This document shows positions 46,526 through 61,500 of a DNA stretch of 64,000 nucleotides, in pieces. Source of the DNA: Rallus limicola. Lineage: Eukaryota; Chordata; Aves; Gruiformes; Rallidae. The position numbers and the translations under genes are program-made. Where the stretch lies: the NCBI GenBank assembly GCA_022605955.1, contig JAKCOZ010000040.1:6334558-6398557 (forward strand). Reading direction: 5' to 3'. The stretch's first letter is position 1. Each line of letters starts with the position of its first letter. The notes beneath the pieces are model-generated. The model was given only the letters and a program-made list of their open reading frames with translations, did no database searches and was not told where the DNA came from.

Positions 46526-49500
46526 GGCACTTGGAATGGCTGGGGAGGACTTGGAGGGGACTGGGCAGTGACTGGTAGGGAACTGGGAGGGAACTGGGAG
46601 GGGACTGGGCTGGGAATGAGACCGAACAGGGAGGGGACTGGGTGGGAACTGGGAGGGGACTAGGCAGGGAGTGGAGGGGGATGGGGAGAGGACTGAGAGG
46701 GCACTGGGAGGCACTGTGTCAGACTGGGAAGGGACTTGTGAGGGACTGGAATGGGACTGGGAGGGGATTGGGAGGAGACTGGGAGGGGACTTTTAGGGGA
46801 CAGGGAGGGGACTGGGTGGCACTGGGAGAGGACTGGCAGGGGACTGGAAAAGGACTGGGAGGGGACTGGGAGGCACTGGTAAGGACTGGGAGGGGACTGG
46901 GAGGGACCTGGTAGGCACTGGGAGGCACTGGGAGAGGAGGGGGAGGGACTGGGAAGGAATTTGAAGGGACTGGGAGGGAACAGGGAGGGACTGGGAGGGA
47001 ACAGGTAGGGGCCTGTGACAGAAATGTGAGGGAACTGGGGGGGCACTGGGAGGTACTGGGAGGGTACCTGAATTGGCCAGGGAGGAGACTGGGAGGAGAC
47101 AGGGAGGGGACTAGGAGGGACTGGGTGGGGACTGGGAGGAACGGGGAGCACTTGGAATGGCTGGGGAGGACTGGGAGGGGACTGGGCAGTGACTGGTAGG
47201 GAACTGGGCTGGGAATGAGACCGAACAGGGAGGGGACTGGGTGGGAACTGGGAGGGGACTGGAATAGGTCGGGAAGGGAGAGGAAGGAACTGGGAGGCAC
47301 TGGGATGGGCTGGGAGGGGACTGGGCAGGTACTGGGAGGGGACTGGAAGGGACTGTGGGGGAATTGGAAGGAACTGGGAGGCACTGGGATGCAGTGGGAG
47401 AAGACGGGGAGGGATTGTGGGGGAACTGGGAGGTACTGGGTGGCACTGGGAGGAGACTGGGACGGGACTGGCAGGGTCTGGAAAAGGACTGGGAGGGACT
47501 GGTATATGACTGGGAGGAAGAGGGAGGGAACTGGTAGGCACTGGGATGGACTGGGAGGGGACTGAGAGGGGACTGGGAGGGACTGGGTGGGGACTGGGAG
47601 GGACTGGGAGAGTACCTGGATTGGCCAGGGAGGAGACTGGGAGGAGACAGGGAGGGGACGAGGAGGGACTGGGTGGGGACGGGGAGGGACTGGGGGGAAC
47701 GGGGAGGCACTTGGAATGGCTGGGGAGGACTTTTAGGGGACTGGGCAGGGAGTGGAAGGGGATGGGGAGAGGACTGGGAGGGGACTGGCAGGGGACTGTA
47801 ATAGGTCGGGGAGGGAGAGGGAGGGAACTGGGAGGCACTGGGATGGGCTGGGAGTGGACTGGGCAGGTACTGGGAGGGGACTGGAAGGGATTGTGGGGGA
47901 ATTGGAGGCACTGGGATGCAGTGGGAGAAGATGGGGAGGGACTGCGGGGGAACTGGGAGGTACTGGATGGCACTGGGAGGGGACTGGGAGGGGACTGGAT
48001 GGGACTGGAAAAGGACTGGGATGGGACTGGGAGGGACTGGTATATGACGGGGAGGGGACTGGGAGGGAACTGGTAGGCACTGGGATTGGGTGGGAGGGGA
48101 CTGGGAGGGACTGGGAGGGACTGGGAGGGTACCTGGATTGGCCAGGGAGGAGACTGGGAGGAGACAGGGAGGGGACTAGGAGGGACTGGGTGGGGCCTGG
48201 GAGGGACTGGGAGGCACTTGGAATGGCTGGGAAGGACTGGGAGGGGACTGTGCAGTGACTGGTAGGGAACTGGGAGGGGAATGAGACCGAACAGGGAGGG
48301 GACTGGGTGGGAACTGGGAGGGGACTGGGCAGGGAGTGGGATGGGATGGAGAGGGGACTGGGAGGGGACTGGAATAGGTTGGGGAGGGAGAGGGAGGGAA
48401 CTGGGATGAGAGGGGACTGGGAGGGACTGGGTGGAGACTGGGAGGAGACAGGGAGGGGACTAGAAGGGACTGGGTGGGGAATGGGAGGGACTGGGAGGAA
48501 TGGGGAGGCACTTGGAATGGCTGGGGAGGAGTTGGAGGGGACTGGGCAGTGACTGGTAGGGAACTGGGAGGGGACTGGGCTGGGAATGAGACCGAACAGG
48601 GAGGGGACTGGGTGGGAACTGGGAGGGGACTAGGAAGGGAGTGGAAGGGGATGGGGAGCGGACTGGGAGGGGACTGGGAGGGGACTAGTATATGAGGGAG
48701 AGGGAGGGAACTGGGAGGCACTGGGATGGACTGGGAGGGGACTGGGAGGGACTGGGTGGGGACTTGGTGGGGACTGGGAGGGACTGGGAGGGTACCTGGA
48801 TTGGCCAGGGAGGAGACTGGGAGGAGACAGGGAGGGGACTAGGAGGGACTGGGTGGGGACTGGGAGGGACTGGGAGGAATGGGGAGGCACTTGGAATGGC
48901 TGGGGAGGACTTAGAAGGGACTGGGCAGTGACTGGTAGGGAACTGGTAGGGAACTGGGAGGGGACTGGGCTGGGAATGAGACCGAACAGGGAGGGGACTG
49001 GGTGGGAACTGGGAGGGGACTAGGCAGGGAGTGGAAGGGGATGGGGAGAGGACTGGGAGGGGACTGGGAGGGAACTAGTATATGACGGGGAGGGAGAGGG
49101 AGGGAACTGGGAGGCACTGGGATGGACTGAGAGGGGACTGTGAGGGCACTGGGAGGCACTGTGTCGGACTGGGAAGGGACTTGGGAGGGACTGGAACGGG
49201 ACTGGGAGGGGATTGGGAGGAGACTGGGAGGAGACTTTTAGGGGACAGGGAGGGGACTGGGTGGGAACTGGGAGGGGACTAGGCAGGGAGTGGAAGGGGA
49301 TGGGGAGAGGACTGGGAGGGGACTGGGAGGGAACTAGTATATGACGGGGAGGGAGAGGGAGGGAACTGGGAGGCACTGGGATGGACTGAGAGGGGACTGT
49401 GAGGGCACTGGGAGGCACTGTGTCGGACTGGGAAGGGACTTGGGAGGGACTGGAACGGGACTGGGAGGGGATTGGGAGGAGACTGGGAGGAGACTTTTAG

Positions 49501-52500
49501 GGGACAGGGAGGGGACTGGGTGGGTACTGGGTGGGGACTGGGAGGGTACCTGGATTGGCCAGGGAGGAGACTGGGAGGAGACAGGGAGGGGACTAGGAGG
49601 GACTGGGTGGGGACTGGGAGGGGACTGGAAGGGACTGTCTGGGAATTGGAAGGAACTGGGAGGCACTGGGAGAAGACGGGGAGGGACTGCGAGGGAACTG
49701 GGAGGTACTGGGTGGCACTCGGAGGGGACTGGTAGGGAACTGGCAGGGACTGGAAAAGCACTGGGAGGGGACTGGGAGGCACTGGTAAGGACTGGGAGAG
49801 GACTGGGAGGGACCTGGTAGGCACTGGGAGGGACTGGGAGAGGAGGGGGAGGGACTGGGAAGGAATTTGAAGGGACTGGGAGGGAACAGGGAGGGACTGG
49901 GTGGGAACAGGGAGGGGCCTGTGACAGAAATGTGAGGGAACTGGGGTGGCACTGGGAGGTACTGGGAGGGTACCTGAATTGGCCAGGGAGGAGACTGGGA
50001 GGAGACAGGGAGGGGACTAGGAGGGACTGGGTGGGGACTGGGAGGGACTGGGAGGAACGGGGAGCACTTGGAATGGCTGGAAAGGACTGGGAGGGGACTG
50101 GGCAGTGACTGGTAGGGAACTGGGAGGGGAATGAGACCGAACAGGGAGGGGACTGGGAGGGGACTGGGTGGGGACTAGTATATGACGGGGAGTGAGAGGG
50201 AGGGAACTGGGAGGCACTGGTAAGGACTGGGAGGGTACTGGGAGGGGACTGGGAGGGACTGCGTGGGTACTGGGAGGGACTGGGAGAGTACCTGGATTGG
50301 CCAGGGAGGACACTGGGAGGAGACAGGGAGGGGACTAGGAGGGACTGGGTGGGGACTGGGAGGGACTGGGAGGAACGGGGAGGCACTTGGAATGGCTGGA
50401 AAGGACTGGGAGGGGACTGGGCAGTGACTGGTAGGGAACTGGGAGGGGAATGAGACCGAACAGGGAGGGGACTGGGTGGGAACTGGTAGGGAACTGGGAG
50501 GGGACTGGGCTGGGAATGAGACCGAACAGGGAGGGGACTGGGTGGGAACTGGGAGGGGACTAGTATATGACGGGGAGGGAGAGGGAGGGAACTGGGAGGC
50601 ACTGGGATGAACTGGGAGGGGACTGAGAGGGGACTGGGATGGCACTGGGAGGCACTGTGTCGGACTGGAAAGGGACTTGGGAGGGACTGGAATGGGACTG
50701 GGAGGGGATTGGGAGGAGACTGGGAGGAGGCTTTTAGGGGACAGGGAGGGGACTGGGTGGGTACTGGGTGGGGACTGGGAGGGTACCTGGATTGGCCAGG
50801 GAGGAGACTGGGAGGAGACAGGGAGGGGACTAGGAGGGACTGGGAGGGGACTGGGAGAGGACTGGAAGGGACTGTGGGGGAATTGGAAGGAACTGGGAGG
50901 CACTGGGATGCAGAGAGAGAAGACGGGGAGGGACTGGGAGGGAACTGGGAGGTACTGGGTGGCACTGGGAGGGGACTGGCAGGGACTGGAAAAGGACTGG
51001 GAGGGGACTAGGAGGCACTGGTAAGGACTGGGAGGGACATGGTAGGGACTGGGAGAGGAATTTGAAGGGACTGGGAAGGAATTTGAAGGGACTGGGAGGG
51101 AACATGGAGGGACTGGGAGGGAACAGGGTGGGGCCTGGGACAGAAATGGGAGGGAACTGGGGGGGGGCACTGGGAGGTACTGGGAGGGTACCTGAATTGG
51201 CCAGGGAGGAGACTGGGAGGAGACAGGGAGGGGACTAGGAGGGACTGGGTGGGGACTGGGAGGGACTGGGAGGAACGGGGAGGCACTTGGAATGGCTGGA
51301 AAGGACTGGGAGGGGACTGGGCAGTGACTGGTAGGGAACTGGTAGGGAACTGGGAGGGGACTAGGCAGGGAGTGGAGGGGGATGGGGAGAGGACTGGGAG
51401 GGCACTGGGAGGCACTGTGTCAGACTGGGAAGGGACTTGTGAGGGACTGGAATGGGACTGGGAGGGGATTGGGAGGAGACTGGGAGGAGACTTTTAGGGG
51501 ACAGGGAGGGGACTGGGTGGGGACTGGGTGGGGACTGGGTGGGTACCTGGATTGGCCAGGGAGGAGACTGGGAGGAGAGAGGGAGGGGACTAGGAGGGAC
51601 TGGGGGGGACTGGGAGGAACGTGGAGGCACTTGGAATGGCTGGGAAGGACTGGTAGGGGACTTTTAGGGGACTGGGTTGGGCTGGGAGTGGACTGGGAAG
51701 GTACTGGGAGGGGACTGGAAGGGACTGTCGGGGAATTGGATGGAACTGGGAGGCACTGGGATGCACTGGGAGGGCACTGAGAGGGGAGTGGGAGGCACTG
51801 TGTGGGAGTGGGAAGGGACTTGGAAGGGACTGGAATGGGACTGGGAGGGGATTGGGAAGGGACTTTTAGGGGACAGGGAGGGGACTAGGAGGGACTGGGA
51901 GGGACGGGGAGGCACCGGGAAGGGCTGGGAGGGCACTGGGAGGGACCTGGGAGGCACTGGGAGGGACTGGGAGAGGAGGGGGAGGGACTGGGAGGGAATT
52001 TGAAGGGACTGGGAGGGAACAGGGAGGGACTGGGAGGCACTGAGATGGACTGGTAGAGGACTGGGAGGGGCCTGGGACGGAAATGGGAGGGAACTGGGAA
52101 GGCACTGGGAGGTACTGGGAGGGTACCTGGATTGGCCAGGGAGGAGACTGGGAGGACACAGAGAGGGGACTAGGAGGGACTGCGTGGTGACTGGGAGGGA
52201 CTGGGGGGAACGGGAAGGCACTTGGAAAGGCTGGGAAGGACTGGGACGGGACTGGGCAGTGACTGGTAGGGAACTGGGAGGGGACTGGGAGGGAATGAGA
52301 CCGAACAGGGAGGGGACTGGGTGGGAACTGGGAGGGGACTGGGCAGGGAGTGGAAGGGGATGGGGAGAGGACTGGGAGGGGACTGGGAGGGGACTAGTAT
52401 ATGATGGGGAAGGAGAGGGAGGGAACTGGGAGGCACTGGGATGGACTGGGAGAGCACTGGTAGGCACTGTGTCGGCTGGGAAGGGACTTGGGAGGGACTG

Positions 52501-55500
52501 GAATGGGACTGGGAGGGGATTGGGAGGAGACTGGGAGGGGACTTTTAGGGGACAGGGAGGCAACTGGGAGGGACTGGGTGGGGACTGGGTGGGGACTGGG
52601 AGGGTACCTGGATTGGCCAGGGAGGAGACTGGGAGGAGACAGGGAGGGGACTAGGAGGGACTGGGTGGGGACTGGGAGGGGACTGGAAGGGACTGTGGGG
52701 GAATTGGAAGGAACTGGGAGGCACTGGGAGAAGACGGGGAGGGACTGGGAGGGAACTGGGAGGTACTGGGTGGCACTGGGAGGGGACTGGCAGGGGACTG
52801 GCAGGGACTGGAAAAGGACTGGGAGGGGACTGGGAGGCACTGGTAAGGACTGGGAGGGGACTGGGTGGGACCTGGTAGGCACTGGGAAGGACTGGGAGAA
52901 GAGGGGGAGGGACTGGGAAGGAATTTGAGGGGACTGGGAGGGAACAGGGAGGGACTGGGAGGGAACATGGAGGGACTGGGAGGAACAGGGAGGGGCCTGT
53001 GACAGAAATGTGAGGGAACTGGGGGGGGCACTGGGAGGTACTGGGAGGGTACCTGAATTGGCCAGGGAGGAGACTGGGAGGAGACAGGGAGGGGACTAGG
53101 AGGGACTGGGTGGGGACTGGGAGGGACTGGGAGGTACGGGGAGCACTTGGAATGGCTGGGAAGGACTGGGAGGGGACTGGGCAGTGACTGGTAGGGAACT
53201 GGTAGGGAACTGGGAGGGGACTGTGCTGGGAATGAGACCGAACAGGGAGGGGACTGGGTGGGAACTGGGAGGGGACTGGGCAGGGAGTGGGATGGGATGG
53301 AGAGGGGACTGGGAGCGGACTGGAATAGGTTGGGGAGGGAGAGGGAGGGAACTGGGAGGCACTGGGATGGGCTGGGAGTGGACTGGGTAGGTACTGGGAG
53401 GGGACTGGAAGGGATTGTGGGGGAATTGGAAGGAACTGGGTGGCACTGGGATGCAGAGAGAGAAGATGGGGAGGGACTGCGGGGGAACTGGGAGGTACTG
53501 GGTGGCACTGGGAGGGAACTGGGAGGGGACTGGGCTGGGAGTGGAAGGGGATGGGGAGAGGACTGGGAGGGGATTGGGAGGGGACTAGGAGGGACTGGGT
53601 GGGGACTGGGAGGGACTGGGAGGAACGGGGAGGCACTTGGAATGGCTGGGTAGGAGTGGGAGGGGACTGGGCAGTGACTGGTAGGGAACTGGGAGGGGAA
53701 TGAGACCGAACAGGAGGGGACTGGATAGGGAGTGGGATGGGATGGAGAGGGGACTGGGAGGGGAATGGAATAGGTCGGGGAGGGAGAGGGATGGAACTGG
53801 GAGGCACTGGGATGGGCTGGGAGTGGACTGGGTAGGTACTGGGAGGGGACTGGAAGGGATTGTGGGGGAATTGGAAGGAACTGGGAGGCACTGGGATGCA
53901 GTGGGAGAAGACGGGGAGGGACTGCGGGGGAACTGGGAGGTACTGGGTGGCACTGGAAGGGGACTGGCAGGGGACTGGCAGGGACTGGAAAAGGACTGGG
54001 AGGGGACTGGGAGGCACTGGTATATGACGGGGAGGACGAGGGAGGGAACTGGTAGGCACTGGGATGGACTGGGAAGGGACTGAGAGGGGACTGGGAGGGA
54101 CTGGGTGGGGACTGGGAGGGATTGGGAGGGTACCTGGATTGGCCAGGGAGGAGACTGGGAGGAGACAGGGAGGGGACTGGGAGGGACTGGGTGGGGATGG
54201 GGAGGGACTGGGAGGAATGGGGAGGCACTTGGAATGGCTGGGGAGGACTTGGAGGGGACTGGGCAGTGACTGGTAGGGAACTGGGAGGGGACTGGGCTGG
54301 GAATGAGACCGAACAGGGAGGGGACTGGGTGGGAACTGGGTGGGGACTAGTACATGACGGGGAGGGAGAGGGAGGGAACTGGGAGGCACTGGGATGGACT
54401 GGGAGGGGACTGAGAGGGGACTAGGAGGGCACTGGGAGGCACTGTGTCAGACTGGGAAGGGACTTGGGAGGGACTGGAATGGGATTGGGAGGGAATTGGG
54501 AGGAGACTGGGAGGAGACTTTTAGGGGACAGGGAGGGGACTGGGAGGGACTGGGTGGGGACGGGGAGGGACTGGGAGGAACGGGGAGGCACTTGGAATGG
54601 CTGGGGAGGACTTGGAGGGGACTGGGCAGTGACTGGTAGGGAACTGGGAGGGGACTGGGTTGGGAATGAGACCAAACAGGGAGGGGACTGGTAGGGAACT
54701 GGGAGGGGACTAGGCAGGGAGTGGAAGGGGATGGGGAGAGGACTGGGAGGGGATTGGGAGGGGACTAGTGTATGACGGGGAGGGAGAGGGAGGGAACTGG
54801 GAGGCACTGGGATGGACTGGGAGGGGACTAGGGGGGACTGGGTGGGGACTGGGAGGAACGGGGAGGCACTTGGAATGGCTGGGGAGGACTTGGAGGGGAC
54901 TGGGCAGTGACTGGTAGGGAACTGTTAGGGAACTGGGAGGGGACTGGGCTGGGAATGAGACCGAACAGTGAGGGGACTGGGTGGGAACTGGGAGGGGACT
55001 AGGCAGGGAGTGGAAGGGGATGGGGAGAGGACTGGGAGGGGACTAGTATATGACAGGGAAGGAGAGGGAGAGAACTGGGAGGCACTGGGATGAACTGGGA
55101 GGGTACTGAGAGGGCACTGGGAGGCACTGTGTCGGACTGGGAAGGGACTTGGGAGGGACTGGAACGGGACTGGGAGGGGATTGGGAGGAGACTGGGAGGA
55201 GACTTTTAGGGGACAGGGAGGCAACTGGGTGGGTACTGGGTGGGGACTGGGAGGGTACCTGGATTGGCCAGGGAGGAGACTGGGAGGAGACAGGGAGGGG
55301 ACTAGGAGGGACTGGGTGGGGACTGGGAGGGGACTGGCAGGGACTGTCTGGGAATTGGAAGGAACTGGGAGGCACTGGGAGAAGACGGGGTGGGATTGCG
55401 AGGGAACTGGGAGGTACTGGGTGGCACTGGGAGGGGACTGGCAGGGAACTGGCAGGGACTGGAAAAGCACTGGGAGGGGACTGTGAGGCACTGGTAAGGA

Positions 55501-58500
55501 CTGGGAGGGGACTGGGAGGGACCTGGTAGGCACTGGGAGGGACTGGGAGAGGAGGGGGTGGGACTGGGAAGGAATTTGAAGGGACTGGGAGGGAACAGGG
55601 AGGGACTGGGTGGGAACAGGGAGGGGCCTGTGACAGAAATGTGAGGGAACTGGGGGGGCACTGGGAGGTACTGGGAGGGTACCTGAATTGGCCAGGGAGG
55701 AGACTGGGAGGAGACAGGGAGGGGACTAGGAGGGACTGGGTGGGGACTGGGAGGGACTGGGAGGTACTGGGAGCACTTGGAATGGCTGGGAAGGACTGGG
55801 AGGGGACTGGGCAGTGACTGGTAGGGAACTGGGAGGGGAATGAGACCGAACAGGGAGGGGACTGGGTGGGAACTGGGTGGGGACTGGGCAGGGAGTGGGA
55901 TGGGATGGAGAGGGGAGTGGGAGGGGACTGGGAGGGGACTGGAATAGGTCGGGGAGGGAGAGGGAGGGAACTGGGAGGCACTGGGATGGACTGGGAGGGG
56001 ACTGGGTGGGGAGTGGGAGGGACTGGGATGGTACCTGGATTGGCCAGGGAGGAGACTGGGAGGATACAGGGAGGGGACTGGGAGGGACTGGGTGGGGACT
56101 AGGAGGGACTGAGAGGAACGGAGAGGCACTTGGAATGGCTGGAAAGGACTGGGAGGGGACTGGGCAGTGACTGGTAGGGAACTGGGAGGGGAATGAGACC
56201 GAACAGGGAGGGGACTGGGTGGGAACTGGGAGTGGACTGGGCAGGGAGTGGGATGGGATGGAGAGGGGAGTGGGAGGGGACTGGGAGGTGACTGGAATAG
56301 GTCGGGGAGGGAGAGGGAGGGAACTGGGAGGCACTGTGATGGGCTGGGAGTGGACTGGGTAGGTACTGGGAGGGGACTGGAAGGGACTGTGGGGGAATTT
56401 GAAGGAACTGGGAGGCACGGGGATGCAGAGAGAGAAGACGGGGAGGGACTGCGGGGGAACTGGGAGGTACTGGATGGCACTGGGAGGGGACTGGGAGGGG
56501 ACTGGCAGGGACTGGAAAAGGACTGGGAGGGACTGGCATATGAAGGGGAGGAAGAGGGATGGAACTGGTAGGCACTGGGATGGACTGGAAGGGGACTGGG
56601 AGGGACTGGGAGGGTACCTGGATTGGCCAGGGAGGAGACTGGGAGGAGACAGGGAGGGGACTAGGGGGGACTGGGTGGGGACTGGGAGGAACGGGGAGGC
56701 ACTTGGAATGGCTGGGGAGGACTTGGAGGGGACTGGGCAGTGACTGGTAGGGAACTGTTAGGGAACTGGGAGGGGACTGGGCTGGGAATGAGACCGAACA
56801 GTGAGGGGACTGGGTGGGAACTGGGAGGGGACTAGTATATGACGGGGAAGGAGAGGGAGAGAACTGGGAGGGCACTGGGATGAACTGGGAGGGTACTGAG
56901 AGGGCACTGGGAGGCAGTGTGTCGGACTGGGAAGGGACTTGGGAGGGACTGGAACGGGACTGGGAGGGGATTGGGAGGAGACTGGGAGGAGACTTTTAGG
57001 GGACAGGGAGGGGACTGGGTGGGGACTGGGAGGGACTGGGAAGGTACCTGGATTGGCCAGGGAGGAGACTGGGAGGAGACAGGGAGGGGACTAGAAGAGA
57101 CTCGGTGGGGACTGGGAGGGACTGGGAGGAATGGGGAGGCACTTGGAATGGCTGGGGAGGAGTTGGAGGGGACTGGGCAGTGACTGGTAGGGAACTGGGA
57201 GGGGACTGGGCTGGGAATGAGACCGAACAGGGAGGGGACTGGGTGGGAACTGGGAGGGGACTAGGAAGGGAGTGGAAGGGGATGGGGAGTGGACTGGGAG
57301 TGGACTGGGAGGGGACTAGTATATGAGGGAGAGGGAGGGAACTGGGAGGCACTGGGAGGGGACTGGGAGGGACTGGGTGGGGACTTGGTGGGGACTGGGA
57401 GGGACTGGGAGGGTACCTGGATTGGCCAGGGAGGAGACTGGGAGGAGACAGGGAGGGGACTTGGAGGGACTGGGTGGGGACTGGGAGGGGCTGGGAGGAA
57501 CGGGGAGGCACTTGGAATGGCTGGGGAGGACTTAGAAGGGACTGGGCAGTGACTGGTAGGGAACTGGTAGGGAACTGGGAGGGGACTGGGCTGGGAATGA
57601 GACCGAACAGTGAGGGGACTGGGTGGGAACTGGGAGGGGACTAGGCAGGGAGTGGAAGGGGATGGGGAGAGGACTGGGAGGGGACTGGGAGGGGACTAGT
57701 ATATGACGGGGAGGGAGAGGGAGGGAACTGGGAGGCACTGGGATGGACTGAGAGGGGACTGGGAGGGCACTGGGAGGCACTGTGTCGGACTGGGAACGGA
57801 CTTGGGAGGGACTGGAACGGGACTGGAAGGGGATTGGGAGAAGACTGGGAGGAGACTTTTAGGGGACAGGGAGGGGACTGGGTGGGTACTGGGTGGGGAC
57901 TGGGAGGGTACCTGGATTGGCCAGGGAGGAGACTGGGAGGAGACAGGGAGGGGACTAGGAGGGACTGGGTGGGGACTGGGAGGGGACTGGCAGGGACTGT
58001 CTGGGAATTGGAAGGAACTGGGAGGCACTGGGAGAAGACGGAGAGGGACTGCGAGGGAACTGGGAGGTACAGGGTGGCACTCGGAGGGGACTGGCAGGGA
58101 CTGGAAAAGCACTGGGAGGGGACTGGGAGGCACTGGTAAGGACTGGGAGGGGACTGGGAGGGACCTGGTAGGCACTGGGAGGGACTGGGAGAGGAAGGGG
58201 AGGGACTGGGAAGGAATTTGAAGGGACTGCGAAGGAACAGGGAGGGACTGGGAGGGAACAGGGAGGGACTGGGAGGGAACAGGGAGGGGCCTGTGACAGA
58301 AATGTGAGGGAACTGGGGGGGCACTGGGAGGTACTGGGAGGGTACCTGAATTGGCCAGGGAGGAGACTGGGAGGAGACAGGGAGGGGACTAGGAGGGACT
58401 GGGTGGGGACTGGGAGGGACTGGGAGGTACTGGGAGCACTTGGAATGGCTGGGAAGGACTGGGAGGGGACTGGGCAGTGACTGGTAGGGAACTGGGAGGG

Positions 58501-61500
58501 GAATGAGACCGAACAGGGAGGGGACTGGGTGGGAACTGGGTGGGGACTGGGCAGGGAGTGGGATGGGATGGAGAGGGGAGTGGGAGGGGACTGGGAGGGG
58601 ACTGGAATAGGTCGGGGAGGGAGAGGGAGGGAACTGGGAGGCACTGGGATGGACTGGGAGGGGACTGGGTGGGGAGTGGGAGGGACTGGGATGGTACCTG
58701 GATTGGCCAGGGAGGAGACTGGGAGGATACAGGGAGGGGACTGGGATGGACTGGGTGGGGACTAGGAGGGACTGAGAGGAACGGAGAGGCACTTGGAATG
58801 GCTGGAAAGGACTGGGAGGGGACTGGGCAGTGACTGGTAGGGAACTGGGAGGGGAATGAGACCGAACAGGGAGGTGACTGGGTGGGAACTGGGAGTGGAC
58901 TGGGCAGGGAGTGGGATGGGATGGAGAGGGGAGTGGGAGGGGACTAGGAGGTGACTGGAATAGGTCGGGGAGGGAGAGGGAGGGAACTGGGAGGCACTGT
59001 GATGGGCTGGGAGTGGACTGGGTAGGTACTGGGAGGGGACTGGAAGGGACTGTGGGGGAATTTGAAGGAACTGGGAGGCACGGGGATGCAGAGAGAGAAG
59101 ACGGGGAGGGACTGCGGGGGAACTGGGAGGTACTGGGTGGCACTGGGAGGGGACTGGGAGGGGACTGGCAGGGACTGGAAAAGGACTGGGAGGGACTGGC
59201 ATATGACGGGGAGGAAGAGGGATGGAACTGGTAGGCACTGGGATGGACTGGAAGGGGACTGGGAGGGACTGGGAGGATACCTGGATTGGCCAGGGAGGAG
59301 ACTGGGAGGAGACAGGGAGGGGACTAGGGGGGACTGGGTGGGGACTGGGAGGAACGGGGAGGCACTTGGAATGGCTGGGGAGGACTTGGAGGGGACTGGG
59401 CAGTGACTGGTAGGGAACTGTTAGGGAACTGGGAGGGGACTGGGCTGGGAATGAGACCGAACAGTGAGGGGACTGGGTGGGAACTGGGAGGGGACTAGTA
59501 TATGACGGGGAAGGAGAGGGAGAGAACTGGGAGGGCACTGGGATGAACTGGGAGGGTACTGAGAGGGCACTGGGAGGCAGTGTGTCGGACTGGGAAGGGA
59601 CTTGGGAGGGACTGGAACGGGACTGGGAGGGGATTGGGAGGAGACTGGGAGGAGACTTTTAGGGGACAGGGAGGGGACTGGGTGGGGACTGGGAGGGACT
59701 GGGAAGGTACCTGGATTGGCCAGGGAGGAGACTGGGAGGAGACAGGGAGGGGACTAGAAGAGACAGGGAGGGGACTGGGAGGGACTGGGAGGAATGGGGA
59801 GGCACTTGGAATGGCTGAGGAGGAGTTGGAGGGGACTGGGCAGTGACTGGTAGGGAACTGGGAGGGGACTGGGCTGGGAATGAGACCGAACAGGGAGGGG
59901 ACTGGGTGGGAACTGGGAGGGGACTAGGAAGGGAGTGGAAGGGGATGGGGAGTGGACTGGGAGTGGACTGGGAGGGGACTAGTATATGAGGGAGAGGGAG
60001 GGAACTGGGAGGCACTGGGAGGGGACTGGGAGGGACTGGGTGGGGACTTGGTGGGGACTGGGAGGGACTGGGAGGGTACCTGGATTGGCCAGGGAGGAGA
60101 CTGGGAGGAGACAGGGAGGGGACTTGGAGGGACTGGGTGGGGACTGGGAGGGGCTGGGAGGAACGGGGAGGCACTTGGAATGGCTGGGGAGGACTTAGAA
60201 GGGACTGGGCAGTGACTGGTAGGGAACTGGTAGGGAACTGGGAGGGGACTGGGCTGGGAATGAGACCGAACAGGGAGGGGACTGGGTGGGAACTGGGAGG
60301 GGACTAGGCAGGGAGTGGAAGGGGATGGGGAGAGGACTGGGAGGGGACTGGGAGGGGACTAGTATATGACGGGGAGGGAGAGGGAGGGAACTGGGAGGCA
60401 CTGGGATGGACTGAGAGGGGACTGGGAGGGCACTGGGAGGCACTGTGTCGGACTGGGAACGGACTTGGGAGGGACTGGAACGGGACTGGGAGGGGATTGG
60501 GAGAAGACTGGGAGGAGACTTTTAGGGGACAGGGAGGGGACTGGGTGGGTACTGGGTGGGGACTGGGAGGGTACCTGGATTGGCCAGGGAGGAGACTGGG
60601 AGGAGACAGGGAGGGGACTAGGAGGGACTGGGTGGGGACTGGGAGGGGACTGGCAGGGACTGTCTGGGAATTGGAAGGAACTGGGAGGCACTGGGAGAAG
60701 ACGGGGAGGGACTGCGAGGGAACTGGGAGGTACAGGGTGGCACTCGGAGGGGACTGGCAGGGACTGGAAAAGCACTGGGAGGGGACTGGGAGGCACTGGT
60801 AAGGACTGGGAGGGGACTGGGAGGGACCTGGTAGGCACTGGGAGGGACTGGGAGAGGAAGGGGAGGGACTGGGAAGGAATTTGAAGGGACTGCGAAGGAA
60901 CAGGGAGGGACTGGGAGGGAACAGGGAGGGGCCTGTGACAGAAATGTGAGGGAACTGGGGGGGCACTGGGAGGTACTGGGAGGGTACCTGAATTGGCCAG
61001 GGAGGAGACTGGGAGGAGACAGGGAGGGGACTAGGAGGGACTGGGTGGGGACTGGGAGGGACTGGGAGGTACGGGGAGCACTTGGAATGGCTGGGAAGGA
61101 CTGGGAGGGGACTGGGCAGTGACTGGTAGGGAACTGGGAGGGGAATGAGACCGAACAGGGAGGGGACTGGGAGGGGACTGGGTGGGGACTAGTATATGAC
61201 GGGGAGTGAGAGGGAGGGAACTGGGAGGCACTGGTAAGGACTGGGAGGGTACTGGGAGGGGACTGGGAGGGACTGCGTGGGTACTGGGAGGGACTGGGAG
61301 AGTACCTGGATTGGCCAGGGAGGACACTGGGAGGAGACAGGGAGGGGACTAGGAGGGACTGGGTGGGGACTGGGAGGGACTGGGAGGAACGGGGAGGCAC
61401 TTGGAATGGCTGGAAAGGACTGGGAGGGGACTGGGCAGTGACTGGTAGGGAACTGGGAGGGGAATGAGACCGAACAGGGAGGGGACTGGGTGGGAACTGG

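Noticed and set aside
52545..54389. A 614-codon minus-strand open frame, and similar ones at 49334-50965, 57641-59143 and 60618-61979
   Set aside because: They consist only of Pro/Ser/Val repeats read from the satellite. The unit lacks stop codons in several frames, equivalent frames exist in every copy, and there is no splice or start context.
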